Below are positions 15,930-24,579 of a DNA stretch of 39,822 nt, one piece after another. Position numbers and translations under genes: made by a program. The notes beneath the pieces are model-generated. The model was not told the origin of the DNA. It saw only the letters and a program-made list of their open reading frames with translations, and ran no database searches. Every line of letters starts with the position of its first letter. Position 1 is the stretch's first letter. The DNA comes from Hyphomicrobiales bacterium (GTDB lineage Bacteria > Pseudomonadota > Alphaproteobacteria > Rhizobiales > Xanthobacteraceae): NCBI GenBank assembly GCA_013911975.1, contig JACESF010000036.1, positions 1 through 39,822 on the forward strand, given 5' to 3'.

Positions 15930-15955
15930 ACCGGAGCGCATCAATACGCTCCGGT
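15930..15955. terminator. Strong hairpin with T-run on the plus side
   Basis: ACCGGAGCG (15930-15938) and CGCTCCGGT (15947-15955) form a perfect 9-bp stem with an 8-nt loop, followed on the plus strand by TTTTCT. Reading plus, it is a textbook intrinsic terminator, but no plus-strand gene precedes it. Reading minus, it would be a 5' untranslated hairpin of the DUF4198 operon, or a weaker end for the autotransporter transcript. Confidence 0.5.
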
Positions 15956-15962
15956 TTTCTAT

Positions 15963-15977
15963 GGAATGATTGTAATG
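15963..15977 (-). promoter_or_regulatory. AT-rich promoter patch with Fur-like sequence
   Basis: GGAATGATTGTAATGAG stands out as AT-rich in GC-rich DNA, upstream of the DUF4198 operon. It shares the AATGATT core and several other positions with Fur-type iron boxes. Iron control would fit the operon, but the match is partial and direction of use is not proven. Confidence 0.28.
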
Positions 15978-16024
15978 AGTTGTTTTTAGCCGTTCCAGAC
16001 TGCGTTCGGCCCGTCTCTCGTCAT

Positions 16025-19000
16025 TCAAAATGCGATGGAGAGGCGGCCATTGACCGCATTATCCTGGCCCACATCGGAGAAGGCGCCCGAATAGGCGACG
16101 CCCACCGAGACGGTGCTGGACACGCGATAATCGAGCCCCACGCCGAGCAGCGCGGCGTTCCGGCCGATGGGCGCGCCCGAGATCGTGAACGGCGTGCTGC
16201 CCGCCAGTGCCAGGGTGGCGGCGGGATTGATGTCGCCGAACGCATATTGCCACGCGAGGCTGCCGCGCGCGGTGAGCGTGCCGCCGCCCAGGGCCACCGA
16301 CTGGCTGACCCGCGCGCCGAGGGCGGTGAAGGTGTTGTCCTGCGTCACCGAGGCGCCGGTGAGCGCCGCCGCGCCGCCCGCCTCGCTGAAGCCGCCGAGG
16401 TCGAGATGCACGTAAGACAGGGCCGCGAATGGCTCGATGCGCGCCGCGCCCAGGGCGAAGCCGTAGGCAAGTTCGCCGAACACCTGCGCGGTGTTGCCCG
16501 AATTGTCCGAGGTGAGCGCGTTCACGAAGCCCGGCAGGACGACGGTGCGGCTCGTGGTCAGGTCGTGCCACGCATAGGCCGCGCCGAGGCGCAGGCCCAT
16601 GTCGCCCCACTGGCCGCTGCCATAGGCGGCGAAGTCGTAGCTGTCCGCGCTGCCGGAGGAGGCGAGGGCGTCGAGGCTGTAGCTGGACTGGCTGTAGCCG
16701 CCCGCGAGGCCCACCCGCCAGTTTTCGCCCAGCGCCGTGTCGATGCCGCCCACCACGCCGCCGATGCTGCGGGTGACTTCCGCCGTGTTGGCGGTGGCGT
16801 CGGTGCTGCCCCAGCCGCCATAGGCCTGGAGCCAGACGGTGGGGGCAAGGCCGGGGGCGAGGCTGGCGGCGGCCGGGCCGCCGGGCGCGCCGCCCGCCGA
16901 TGCCTGGCGCAGGCGCGCCCCGATGGCCTCGCGCACATAGCCGGACTGCTCCTGCAGCACGGTGGCGGCGGAGGCGTAGATCTGGCCGGACAGCAGGTCG
17001 AAGGCAGCCGGCGCGGCCGCCGCGCCCAGCATCGAGGCGGACTGAAGCAGGCCGTTCGTGGCGGGCAGGCTCGACAGCGCCGCGCCCACGGCACGCTGGT
17101 TCGCACTGCCCTGGAAGGTGGCGAAGGCGGCGCTATCAGGAACCACGGCGGCGCTCAGGCTGGTGCCGGAATTGGAGAGCGCCACGTCGAGGAAGGGGAA
17201 CGCCGTGCCGAACGGATCGACCACCGTGGCGAAGCTGCCGGTGATGGCGGTGGCGGAGGCGAGGATCGTGTAGGAGGTGAAGGGCTGCACCGCCGCCTCG
17301 GTCTGCACGAATTGCAGCGTGCCGCCGAGCGCGATGGGCCCGCTGGCCACCAGGAGGTCGCTGGTTCCGTTGGCGCCCACTTCCACCTGGTAGGTGGAGC
17401 CGGTGCCGAAGGTGACGGAGCCGGTGACCTGGGTGGTGCCGATGCTGTTGCCCGGCGCCAGGATGCCCCGGTTCACGAGGTCGCCCACCAGCGTGCCGGT
17501 GCCCTTCAGGGTGCCGTCATTGGTCAGCGTGCCCGCGATGGTGCCGTTGTTGGTCAGCGTTCCGCGATTGTCGATGTCGCTGACGATGAGCCCGCCATTG
17601 GTGATGGTGCCGCGGGAATGCAGCGTGGCGTTCACCGACTGGACCGTGCCCGAATTGGTCAGGGTGGCATCGCGGGCCACCTCGTAGCCGCCCGAGGTGA
17701 GGAAGGTGGCGCCCGCCGACACGGTGAGGTCGCCCACCATGCTGCCGGTGAGGGCGAGCGTGCCCGCGCCCACATTGGTGCCGCCGGTATAGGTGTTGTC
17801 GCCGCCGAGGATGAGCACCCCGTCGCCGAGCTTGGTGAGGCCGCCGGAGCCGGAGATGTTGTTGCTCCACATGTCGATGGCGTTGTAGCCGCCGTTGGAC
17901 GCGGTCAGCGTGACGGATACGTCGCTGTTGAACGCGCCGTATCCGCCCGCGGCGGCAAACAGGTTCAGCCGCGCCCAGCCGGTGGCATGGTCGTCCAGCG
18001 GCACGCCGGAGGGCATTTCCGTGGTGGCGAGGATCTCGGTGATCTGGTCCGGGGTGAGATAGGGAAAGCGCGTCTGGAGCAGGAGATAGGCGTTGGCGGG
18101 AACGATGGGCGCGTCGGTGGTGGAGCCCACGGACGGAAGGTCATAGGTGAGGAAGGAGACCATCTGCTGGTTGGCCGCCGTGAATTCCGCCGCCGTGGGA
18201 AAGACACCGGCCGCCATGCAGCCCGCGACATTGGTGGCACAGGACGCATAGGGCACCGCGACCGCGCTCCCGAGCATGGTGTGCAGGCCCCTGGAGGCTT
18301 CGGCCACGGCCGGGAGGAAGCCCTCGCCATAGGCGCCCGACAGCCACTGGACGAGATTGTAGGTGGCGATGATCCGGCCGCCGATCACATCCAGCGGATA
18401 GTGCGCGCCCACGACGTTGCGGCTGAAGCCGAAGGTCTGCGCGGCGACCACGAGGTCCTGGTAATATTCCGGGAGCAGAACCGCGTAGAGAAGGCCGGTG
18501 GAATAGCCCGCCTCGGTGTGGCCGCTGGGGAAGGCGGGTTCGGGCGCGTCGCTCGGCCACTCGCAGGCCTGCTGCTGGCACACATCCGCCGGGGGGATGG
18601 TGGGGAACGGCCCGGGCTGGAGCGTGGTCCAGGGATAATTGTAGATTTCAGGCGACACCAGGAACGGGCGGGGATCCTGGGTCGTGGTCGTCACGCCGTA
18701 GGCGATCCCGTAAATGTCGTATTGCGCGTAGGTGTCCTTGGCTTCGCCCACATAGGTCGTGCTGAAGACGGCGTCGAGCAATTCGTACACCCGGGGGTGC
18801 AGGTCGCCGTAATAGGCGAGGTTCGAAATGGTCTGCCCGGTGGTGCCGGGCACCATGGCCCAGATGTTCCCGCTCACATAGGTCGCGGCAAAAGGATCCT
18901 GCGCGTTGATGGTCGCGAGATTCTGCATTTCGGGCGCGGCGGTGCGGTAGATCTCGATGATCTTGGCAAGGTTCGCCTGGAGCAGCGCCATGCCTTCGGT

Positions 19001-19168
19001 CGACTGGAGCAAAGTGCTGAAAGCCGAGAGCGTCCCGACCGAGTCCGCACAGGCGGTGGTGGTGCACAATTGCGCCGACGCCGGTGCCGAGAACAGGCTC
19101 GCGCCCAGCACGCCGAGCCCGATGACAGCTCCGCGTGGAAGCGCCGAAAACAAGCAATGAAATGTCAT
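16025..19168 (-). CDS. PAP2-type acid phosphatase fused to an autotransporter
   Basis: 1047 residues. Signal peptide 1-32 (cleavage near SAPASAQ). Residues of about 60-430 form a PAP2/class A acid phosphatase-like domain: PSGHT at 214-218 and SR-N-VVGA-H-YPL-D with Arg250, His256 and Asp260. The lysine of the usual KX6RP motif is not seen before RP167-168 (TTTTQDPRPF). Residues of about 450-660 hold passenger strand repeats (GDNTYTGGTNVGAGTLALTG; repeated NNGTIAGTLTNDGTLKGTG). The last 280 residues are a 12-strand-type autotransporter beta barrel ending in the required phenylalanine (GRLSIAF). The passenger should be displayed on, or released from, the outer membrane and hydrolyse phosphate esters outside the cell. 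ATG at 19168 has GGGGGA eight bases upstream. Confidence 0.9.
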   Translation of the reverse strand: MTFHCLFSALPRGAVIGLGVLGASLFSAPASAQLCTTTACADSVGTLSAFSTLLQSTEGMALLQANLAKIIEIYRTAAPEMQNLATINAQDPFAATYVSGNIWAMVPGTTGQTISNLAYYGDLHPRVYELLDAVFSTTYVGEAKDTYAQYDIYGIAYGVTTTTQDPRPFLVSPEIYNYPWTTLQPGPFPTIPPADVCQQQACEWPSDAPEPAFPSGHTEAGYSTGLLYAVLLPEYYQDLVVAAQTFGFSRNVVGAHYPLDVIGGRIIATYNLVQWLSGAYGEGFLPAVAEASRGLHTMLGSAVAVPYASCATNVAGCMAAGVFPTAAEFTAANQQMVSFLTYDLPSVGSTTDAPIVPANAYLLLQTRFPYLTPDQITEILATTEMPSGVPLDDHATGWARLNLFAAAGGYGAFNSDVSVTLTASNGGYNAIDMWSNNISGSGGLTKLGDGVLILGGDNTYTGGTNVGAGTLALTGSMVGDLTVSAGATFLTSGGYEVARDATLTNSGTVQSVNATLHSRGTITNGGLIVSDIDNRGTLTNNGTIAGTLTNDGTLKGTGTLVGDLVNRGILAPGNSIGTTQVTGSVTFGTGSTYQVEVGANGTSDLLVASGPIALGGTLQFVQTEAAVQPFTSYTILASATAITGSFATVVDPFGTAFPFLDVALSNSGTSLSAAVVPDSAAFATFQGSANQRAVGAALSSLPATNGLLQSASMLGAAAAPAAFDLLSGQIYASAATVLQEQSGYVREAIGARLRQASAGGAPGGPAAASLAPGLAPTVWLQAYGGWGSTDATANTAEVTRSIGGVVGGIDTALGENWRVGLAGGYSQSSYSLDALASSGSADSYDFAAYGSGQWGDMGLRLGAAYAWHDLTTSRTVVLPGFVNALTSDNSGNTAQVFGELAYGFALGAARIEPFAALSYVHLDLGGFSEAGGAAALTGASVTQDNTFTALGARVSQSVALGGGTLTARGSLAWQYAFGDINPAATLALAGSTPFTISGAPIGRNAALLGVGLDYRVSSTVSVGVAYSGAFSDVGQDNAVNGRLSIAF

Positions 19169-19282
19169 ATGCAGTATCCCCCGCAGGATGGGGGCACACT
19201 GGTCTGCTTTGCGACGCGCCGTCAAGGTGACGGGCGCGCATGCCAAGAGTTTTCCCGCGCGGGTGGTGTCCGCGCAGCGGCC

Positions 19283-20056
19283 TCAGCGCTCCACGAACGC
19301 CTTCTCGATCACGTAATGCCCCGGCTGGGACTGGCTGCCTTCCTGGAAGCCACGGGATTCCAGAAGTTCCACCACGTCCTTCAGCATCTGCGGGCTGCCG
19401 CACAGCATCAGGCGGTCATTGGCGGGGTCGAGGGGGGGCAGGCCGATGTCCTCGAAGATCTTCCCGCTCTCGATGAGCGCCGTGATGCGCCCCTGGTGGC
19501 GGAACGGCTCGCGGGTCACGGTCGGGTAGTAGATCAGCTTCTCGCGCACCATCTCGCCGATGAACTCGTCGTTCGGCAGCTCGTTGGTGAGGTAGTCGTC
19601 ATAGGCCAGCTCCGCCACCGTGCGGCAGCCGTGGACCAGGACGATCTTGTCGAAGCGCTCATAGGCATCCGGGTCCCGCGCCACCGAGAGGAAGGGCGCG
19701 AGCCCCGTGCCGGTGGAGAGCAGATAGAGCGTCTTGCCGGGAATGAGGCTGTCCTGAACCAGAGTGCCCGTGGCCTTGCGGCCCACCAGCACCTTGTCGC
19801 CCACCTGCAGGTGCTGGAGGCGGGAGGTGAGGGGACCGTTCGCCACCTTGATGGAGAAGAAGCGCAGGTCTTCCTCGTAATTGGCGCTGGCCATGGAATA
19901 GGCGCGCAGCAGCGGCTTGCCGTCCACCATCAGGCCGATCATCGCGAACTGGCCGTTGAGGAACCGGAACGCCGGGTCGCGGGTGGTGGTGAAGGTGAAC
20001 AGCCGGTCCGTCCAGTGATGGACGCTGGTCACGGTTTCCTCGTTCAGATTGCTCAT
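19283..20056 (-). CDS. fpr: Ferredoxin-NADP(+) reductase
   Basis: 257 residues, the usual size of bacterial subclass I FPR. The FAD-binding RAYSMAS (51-57), the pyrophosphate-region GTGLAPFLS (116-124 area) and the C-terminal YVIEKAFVER, which covers the flavin in alphaproteobacterial FPRs, are all present. It moves electrons between NADPH and ferredoxin or flavodoxin in the cytoplasm, and often supports oxidative stress or iron-sulfur supply. Start is the ATG at 20056, which matches family starts; the ribosome binding site is weak. The AT-rich region just upstream (20124-20160) likely holds its promoter. Standing alone, it has no ferredoxin gene nearby. Confidence 0.93.
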   Translation of the reverse strand: MSNLNEETVTSVHHWTDRLFTFTTTRDPAFRFLNGQFAMIGLMVDGKPLLRAYSMASANYEEDLRFFSIKVANGPLTSRLQHLQVGDKVLVGRKATGTLVQDSLIPGKTLYLLSTGTGLAPFLSVARDPDAYERFDKIVLVHGCRTVAELAYDDYLTNELPNDEFIGEMVREKLIYYPTVTREPFRHQGRITALIESGKIFEDIGLPPLDPANDRLMLCGSPQMLKDVVELLESRGFQEGSQSQPGHYVIEKAFVER

Positions 20057-20123
20057 GGCGCCGTCATCGAAGCGGAACGGGCGGTGAAGGCAGCGGGTCC
20101 GCCACATTCACCGTTACCGATCT

Positions 20124-20142
20124 GTGATATTTTCAATTTCAC
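20124..20142 (-). promoter_or_regulatory. fpr: Operator-like inverted repeat in the fpr promoter region
   Basis: GTGATAT and ATTTCAC are inverted (six of seven match) around TTTCA. The element is inside the only AT-rich stretch between rfbA and fpr. On the minus strand TTGGTT at about 20154-20149 and TATCAC near 20130-20125 could be -35 and -10 boxes 18 nt apart. The candidate is plausible but unproven. Confidence 0.33.
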
Positions 20143-20221
20143 TTATAAACCAAGGCGGCGTCCCGCGCCACCTCGGTCCAACCCCATGCGTCGCCGTGTC
20201 CCGCGCCCGTGCGGGGCGGTC

Positions 20222-21094
20222 TCAGACTTCTTCGTCCGCGACCCGGGTGAGGTAGCGGCCATAGGCGGACTTGCCGAGCGCGGTGGCGAGCACGCGCAGC
20301 TGCGCCTCGTCGATGAAGCCGGAGCGGTAGGCGATCTCCTCGGGCGCGGAAATCTTCAGGCCCTGGCGCTGCTCCAGGATCTGCACGAACAGGGCCGCCT
20401 CGGTGAGGGAATCCGGCGTGCCGGTATCGAGCCAGGCGAAGCCCCGGCCCATGCGGCTCACATGCAGTTCGCCCATCTCCATATAGGCGCGGTTCACGTC
20501 GGTGATCTCGATCTCGCCGCGCGCGGAGGGCTTCACGGCGGCGGCGATGTCCAGCACGCGGTTGTCGTAGAAATAGAGGCCGGTGACGGCGAGGTTGGAG
20601 CGCGGCTTGGCGGGCTTCTCCTCGATGGAGACGGCGCGGCCTTCCTTGCCCATCTCCACCACGCCGTAGCGCTCGGGGTCCTGCACCGCATAGGCGAACA
20701 CCGTCGCGCCGGTCTCGCGCGCGGTCGCTTCCGCCAGCAGTTCCGGCAGGCCGTGGCCGAAATAGAGATTGTCGCCCAGGATCAGCGCCACCCGGTCGTC
20801 GCCCACGAAGTCGCGGCCCACGATGAAGGCGTCCGCGAGCCCGCGCGGGCTTTCCTGCACCGCATATTCGAGCCGGATGCCGAACTGGCTGCCGTCGCCC
20901 AGCAGCTTCTGGAACAGCGCGCTGTCATGGGGCGTGGTGATGATCAGGATGTCCCGGATCCCCGCCATCATGAGCGTGGAGAGGGGATAATAGATCATCG
21001 GCTTGTCGTAGACGGGCAGGAGCTGCTTCGACACGACCTGCGTCATCGGGTAAAGGCGCGTGCCGGACCCGCCGGCGAGGATGATGCCCTTCAC
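20222..21094 (-). CDS. rfbA: Glucose-1-phosphate thymidylyltransferase
   Basis: 290 residues. It makes dTDP-glucose from dTTP and glucose-1-phosphate, the first step of dTDP-L-rhamnose synthesis. The N-terminal nucleotide-binding loop [20 protein letters not shown] is complete, followed by [20 protein letters not shown] and the active-site [16 protein letters not shown]. It starts at a GTG (21094) with GGAGG four bases upstream. It is the last gene of the minus-strand operon rfbC-rfbB-rfbD-rfbA, 15 nt after rfbD. Cytoplasmic. Confidence 0.96.
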   Translation of the reverse strand: MKGIILAGGSGTRLYPMTQVVSKQLLPVYDKPMIYYPLSTLMMAGIRDILIITTPHDSALFQKLLGDGSQFGIRLEYAVQESPRGLADAFIVGRDFVGDDRVALILGDNLYFGHGLPELLAEATARETGATVFAYAVQDPERYGVVEMGKEGRAVSIEEKPAKPRSNLAVTGLYFYDNRVLDIAAAVKPSARGEIEITDVNRAYMEMGELHVSRMGRGFAWLDTGTPDSLTEAALFVQILEQRQGLKISAPEEIAYRSGFIDEAQLRVLATALGKSAYGRYLTRVADEEV

Positions 21095-21109
21095 GGGACC
21101 TCCAAAGTC

Positions 21110-21985
21110 TCAAGGTGCGAGCAGGGTGTCCACCACTTCGCCCGCGCGTGCCTGCCAGGGGGCGGCGCGGTAGCGGAAGGTCTGCTCGAACAGGCTGGAA
21201 TCGAGTTCGGAATTGGCCGGACGGCGCGCCGGGGTGGGATAGTCCGCCGTGGTGATGGCGGCCACTTCCGGTGTGCGCCCGGTATGGCGCGCGGCGTGGG
21301 CGACGATCTCGGCGGCGAAGCCGTGCCAGGTGGTCGCCCCGGTGCCCGCGAAATGATAGGTGCCGTAGCGGGCCGTGCCCGCCTCCACCGCGTCCGCCAC
21401 GGCGAACAGCGCCTCGGCGATGTCGCGGGTGGCGGTGGGGCAGCCGCGCTGGTCGGCGACGATGGTCAGCCGGTCGCGGTCGCCCGCGAGGCGCAGCATG
21501 GTCTTCAGGAAGTTCGCCCCGTGGGCGCCGTAGACCCAGGACGTGCGCAGGATGACGTGCCGGTCCGTCGCTTCCCGCACGGCGGCCTCGCCCGCGGCCT
21601 TGGTGCGGCCGTAGACGCCGAGCGGCGCGATGGGGTCGCTCTCCACATAGGCGCCGGTCTTAGTGCCGTCGAACACATAGTCGGTGGAGATGTGCACCAG
21701 TGGGATGCCCGCCTTTGCGCAGGCGGCGGCCAGGAGACCCGGTCCCGTGGCATTGCCGCGCTCGGCGGCCTCGGCGTCGCCCTCCGCCTTGTCCACGGCG
21801 GTATAGGCGGCGGCGTTGAAGACCAGGTCCGGCTTCACCTCGGCCATGGCGCGCGCCACGGCCTCTGCGTCCGCGATGTCGGCGGTGGCGCGGTCCAGGG
21901 CGACTAGGTCACGGCCCCGCTCGGCGGCGAGCGCGAGCGTCTCGCGCGCCACCTGCCCGTTGGCGCCGAACATGAGGATGCGCAT
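21110..21985 (-). CDS. rfbD: dTDP-4-dehydrorhamnose reductase
   Basis: 291 residues, the usual length. It reduces dTDP-4-keto-L-rhamnose to dTDP-L-rhamnose with NAD(P)H. The Rossmann loop FGANGQVARE is at the N-terminus; the STDYVFDG and YGRTKAAGE motifs carry the catalytic residues of this short-chain-dehydrogenase family. The ATG at 21985 overlaps the rfbB stop by one base (TGATG), so translation is coupled. A longer frame from 22063 would overlap rfbB heavily and is not supported. Confidence 0.96.
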   Translation of the reverse strand: MRILMFGANGQVARETLALAAERGRDLVALDRATADIADAEAVARAMAEVKPDLVFNAAAYTAVDKAEGDAEAAERGNATGPGLLAAACAKAGIPLVHISTDYVFDGTKTGAYVESDPIAPLGVYGRTKAAGEAAVREATDRHVILRTSWVYGAHGANFLKTMLRLAGDRDRLTIVADQRGCPTATRDIAEALFAVADAVEAGTARYGTYHFAGTGATTWHGFAAEIVAHAARHTGRTPEVAAITTADYPTPARRPANSELDSSLFEQTFRYRAAPWQARAGEVVDTLLAP

Positions 21986-23040
21986 CAGGAGGCGAGCCCC
22001 AGGCGCTGGCCGGCATAGCGGGTGCGCAGCGGCTCCCACCAGCCCTCGTTGGCCAGATACCATTCGATGGTCTTGCGCAGGCCGGTCTCGAAGGTCTCGC
22101 GCGGCGACCAGCCCAGCTCACGGTTGAGCTTGGTGAAGTCGATGGCGTAGCGCGCGTCATGGCCGGGGCGGTCGGTGACGAAGCGGATCAGGTCCTCGCG
22201 GCGGCCGATCTTCGCGTCCGGGCGAATGTCGTCGAGGATGGTGCAGATGGTGCGCACCACGTCGATGTTCCGCCGCTCGTTGGCGCCGCCCACATTATAG
22301 CTCTCGCCGAGCCGCCCCTTTGTGGCGATGAGGACCAGCGCCTCGGCGTGGTCCTCCACGAACAGCCAGTCGCGCACATTCTCGCCCGTGCCGTACACCG
22401 GCAGCGGCGCGCCTTCCAGCGCGTTGAGGATGACGAGGGGGATCAGCTTCTCGGGGAAATGGTAGGGCCCGTAATTGTTCGAGCAGTTCGACATGACCGC
22501 CGGCAGGCCATAGGTGTGGAACCAGGCGCGCACCAGATGGTCGGACGCCGCCTTGGAGGCGGAATAGGGCGAGTTGGGCTGGTAGGGCGTGTCCTCGCGG
22601 AACAGCCCCTCGGCGCCCAGCGTGCCGTACACCTCGTCGGTGGAGATGTGGTGGAAGCGGAACGCCTCGGCCTCGGCCGCCGGCAGCGCGCGCCAGTAGC
22701 GCAGCGCTTCCTGGAGCATCACGTAGGTGCCGACAATGTTGGTCTCGATGAAGGCCGCGGGGCCGTCGATGGAGCGGTCCACGTGGGATTCCGCCGCCAG
22801 ATGCATGACGAGGTCGGGCCGGAAACTCTCCAGCGCCGCCTTCACCTGCTCCGCGTCGCAGATGTCGCCGCGCACGAAGCTGTGGCGGGGATTGTCTGCC
22901 ACCGGCGCGAGGGAGGCCATGTTGCCCGCATAGGTGAGCTTGTCGAAGGTGAGGACCTCACGCCCTGAGGCGATGAGATGGCGCACCACCGCCGATCCGA
23001 TGAAGCCCGCCCCGCCCGTGACCAGAATGCGCTGTGCCAT
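21985..23040 (-). CDS. rfbB: dTDP-glucose 4,6-dehydratase
   Basis: 351 residues, typical for RmlB. It converts dTDP-glucose to dTDP-4-keto-6-deoxyglucose with bound NAD. The N-terminal [10 protein letters not shown] loop, the catalytic HISTDEVYG with its Thr-Asp-Glu, and the [15 protein letters not shown] motif with catalytic Tyr-x3-Lys are all present. It is the second gene of the rhamnose operon, 37 nt after rfbC, and overlaps rfbD. Cytoplasmic. Confidence 0.97.
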   Translation of the reverse strand: MAQRILVTGGAGFIGSAVVRHLIASGREVLTFDKLTYAGNMASLAPVADNPRHSFVRGDICDAEQVKAALESFRPDLVMHLAAESHVDRSIDGPAAFIETNIVGTYVMLQEALRYWRALPAAEAEAFRFHHISTDEVYGTLGAEGLFREDTPYQPNSPYSASKAASDHLVRAWFHTYGLPAVMSNCSNNYGPYHFPEKLIPLVILNALEGAPLPVYGTGENVRDWLFVEDHAEALVLIATKGRLGESYNVGGANERRNIDVVRTICTILDDIRPDAKIGRREDLIRFVTDRPGHDARYAIDFTKLNRELGWSPRETFETGLRKTIEWYLANEGWWEPLRTRYAGQRLGLAS

Positions 23041-23077
23041 GTCTTACCCGCTTGCGTCGTCCGCGTTCGCCGCGCCC

Positions 23078-23635
23078 TCAGGCGTAGTCGAACGGGCTGT
23101 CGAAATCCTTCAGGCGCGGCAGGACGCGGTCCTTGTCCGACAGGATCGCCTCCGCCACGGGCCAGGTGATGGCGAGGTCCGGGTCGTCCCAGACGATACC
23201 GCCCTCGCAGTCCTTCGCATAAGGGCTGTCCACTTTGTAGAGCACCTTCGTATTGGGCACGAGGGTGCAGAAGGCGTGGGCGAAGCCGCGCGGGACGAAA
23301 AGCTGCTCGCGCCCCTCGGCGGTGAGCTTGGCGCCGCACCACTTGCCGTAGGTGGGCGAGCCCTTGCGCAGGTCCACCGCCACGTCGAACACCTCGCCCT
23401 GCACCACGCGCACCAGCTTCGCCTGGGCGAAGGGCGGCGCCTGGAAATGCAGGCCGCGAATGGTGCCCACCGGCTCCGAGAGGGATTCGTTGTCCTGCAT
23501 GAAGTCGGCGACGACGCCGTTGGCCTCCCAGCGGGCCTTCACGTAGCTCTCGCTGAAATAGCCGCGTGGGTCGTTGAAGCGCGCCGGGGTCACCAGGATG
23601 ACCTCGGGAATCTCCAGGCGCACGAAAGCGGTCAT
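23078..23635 (-). CDS. rfbC: dTDP-4-dehydrorhamnose 3,5-epimerase
   Basis: 185 residues, a full-length RmlC cupin. It epimerises dTDP-4-keto-6-deoxyglucose at C3 and C5. The characteristic FNDPRGYFSESY, GLHFQAPPFAQAKLVRVVQG with its active-site His, and FVPRGFAHAFCTL motifs are visible. It is the first gene of the rfbCBDA operon. The start at 23635 fits the family (MTAFVRLEIPEVILVTPARF); the Shine-Dalgarno is weak. Confidence 0.96.
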   Translation of the reverse strand: MTAFVRLEIPEVILVTPARFNDPRGYFSESYVKARWEANGVVADFMQDNESLSEPVGTIRGLHFQAPPFAQAKLVRVVQGEVFDVAVDLRKGSPTYGKWCGAKLTAEGREQLFVPRGFAHAFCTLVPNTKVLYKVDSPYAKDCEGGIVWDDPDLAITWPVAEAILSDKDRVLPRLKDFDSPFDYA

Positions 23636-23743
23636 GGGCGTGCAAATCTCTTTTCGGTGAGCGGCGCGGACGTTACCCGCGCGCTCCCGTCAGGTCAATG
23701 AAGGGGTGCGATGCCAGAGCGCGCGTCAGGGCGGAGGGAGCAT

Positions 23744-24367
23744 TCAGGTCTTCTTGGGCCGGTAATCGCGTAAATCAAGGCATTTGTCATATGTGCCGCG
23801 ATCGATGCGGATCCAGTCTGTCTTGTCGATCCCTCGCACTTTCAGGACGGGGCTGTAGGGGTAGGCCGACGCCATTTTGATCCAGCGGCCCGTGGCATTC
23901 GAGATGCTCCGGATCTCCTCCGCTACCTCCGACAGATCCTGGTCTCGGCAGAAGACCAGCGCGACGTCATACTTGTCCTCGTGAGCGAGGCGGATGATAT
24001 CCAGCGCAATGCGGACATCGATGCCCTTTTCGTCGCCGACCAGGAAGGTGTGTTCGGTGCCGTCCGGAAGCCTGACCGTCTTGTTTCGATATCTTAGCGG
24101 GCGCGTATAGACGACGACGCCGTCGCGACCCATTTGAGCACCCTTTGCGACCCAGAAGTGATTCCAGAACGCATTGTCTGTCGGGTCGGGCACTCCGGTA
24201 TAGAACCGGGACTCAGAGAGGGCCCAGCCTTGCGCTCGGCAGATTTCTTGCGCCAGGGCCTTAGGATCATAGTTCGGAAATGCGTAGCCGAATGCTTGCT
24301 TGGCCGAGTGGAATAGGTTTTGGCCGTCGAAGAATGCGCAAGCCCGAATGGGGGAGGGCAGCTTCAT
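23744..24367 (-). CDS. NYN-domain (PIN-like) nuclease-family protein
   Basis: 207 residues with one NYN domain, a PIN-like metal-dependent ribonuclease fold. Acidic residues expected at the active site are visible: Asp14 in AFFDGQN, Asp117 in GDEKGIDVRIALD, and Asp142/Asp144 in CRDQDLS. NYN proteins cleave or process RNA, but targets are rarely known. The gene lies between the rhamnose operon and manC, with neither of which it has an obvious link. By eye its base composition is less GC-rich than its neighbours, and it has its own promoter-like boxes at 24470-24441, so it looks acquired. The ATG at 24367 follows GGGGCAGG; an upstream TTG start adds six residues. RNA cleavage, including a defence or toxin-like role, is possible but unproven. 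Confidence 0.82.
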   Translation of the reverse strand: MKLPSPIRACAFFDGQNLFHSAKQAFGYAFPNYDPKALAQEICRAQGWALSESRFYTGVPDPTDNAFWNHFWVAKGAQMGRDGVVVYTRPLRYRNKTVRLPDGTEHTFLVGDEKGIDVRIALDIIRLAHEDKYDVALVFCRDQDLSEVAEEIRSISNATGRWIKMASAYPYSPVLKVRGIDKTDWIRIDRGTYDKCLDLRDYRPKKT

Positions 24368-24440
24368 CGCCTGCCCCACAAACAATAACCCCGCCGGAGT
24401 CCCTTACGGGCGTGTCCAGCGGGGGAAAGATTGATGACCC

Positions 24441-24470
24441 CAGATATGGGCATTTCTGGCGCTCCGTCAA
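24441..24470 (-). promoter_or_regulatory. Predicted sigma-70 promoter of the NYN gene
   Basis: On the minus strand TTGACG (24470-24465) and TATCTG (24446-24441) are 18 nt apart, 74 nt before the NYN start codon. This is the best vegetative-promoter match seen in the window. GGCGC and GCGCC flank the -35 box as a small inverted repeat. Confidence 0.42.
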
Positions 24471-24579
24471 GGCGCCTATTGGCACACCTGCTTCGCCAGA
24501 GTGCAGCAGTCGCTGGCAGGTTGTCTACCTTTTAGGGTTGTGGCGCGCGGCGTAGAGGGCGATATCCATCGTCCCGGCG

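Noticed and set aside
15851..21907. A 2018-codon open frame on the plus strand
   Set aside because: It runs antisense through the autotransporter, fpr, rfbA and rfbD genes, all of which have clear families; it shows no recognisable domain.
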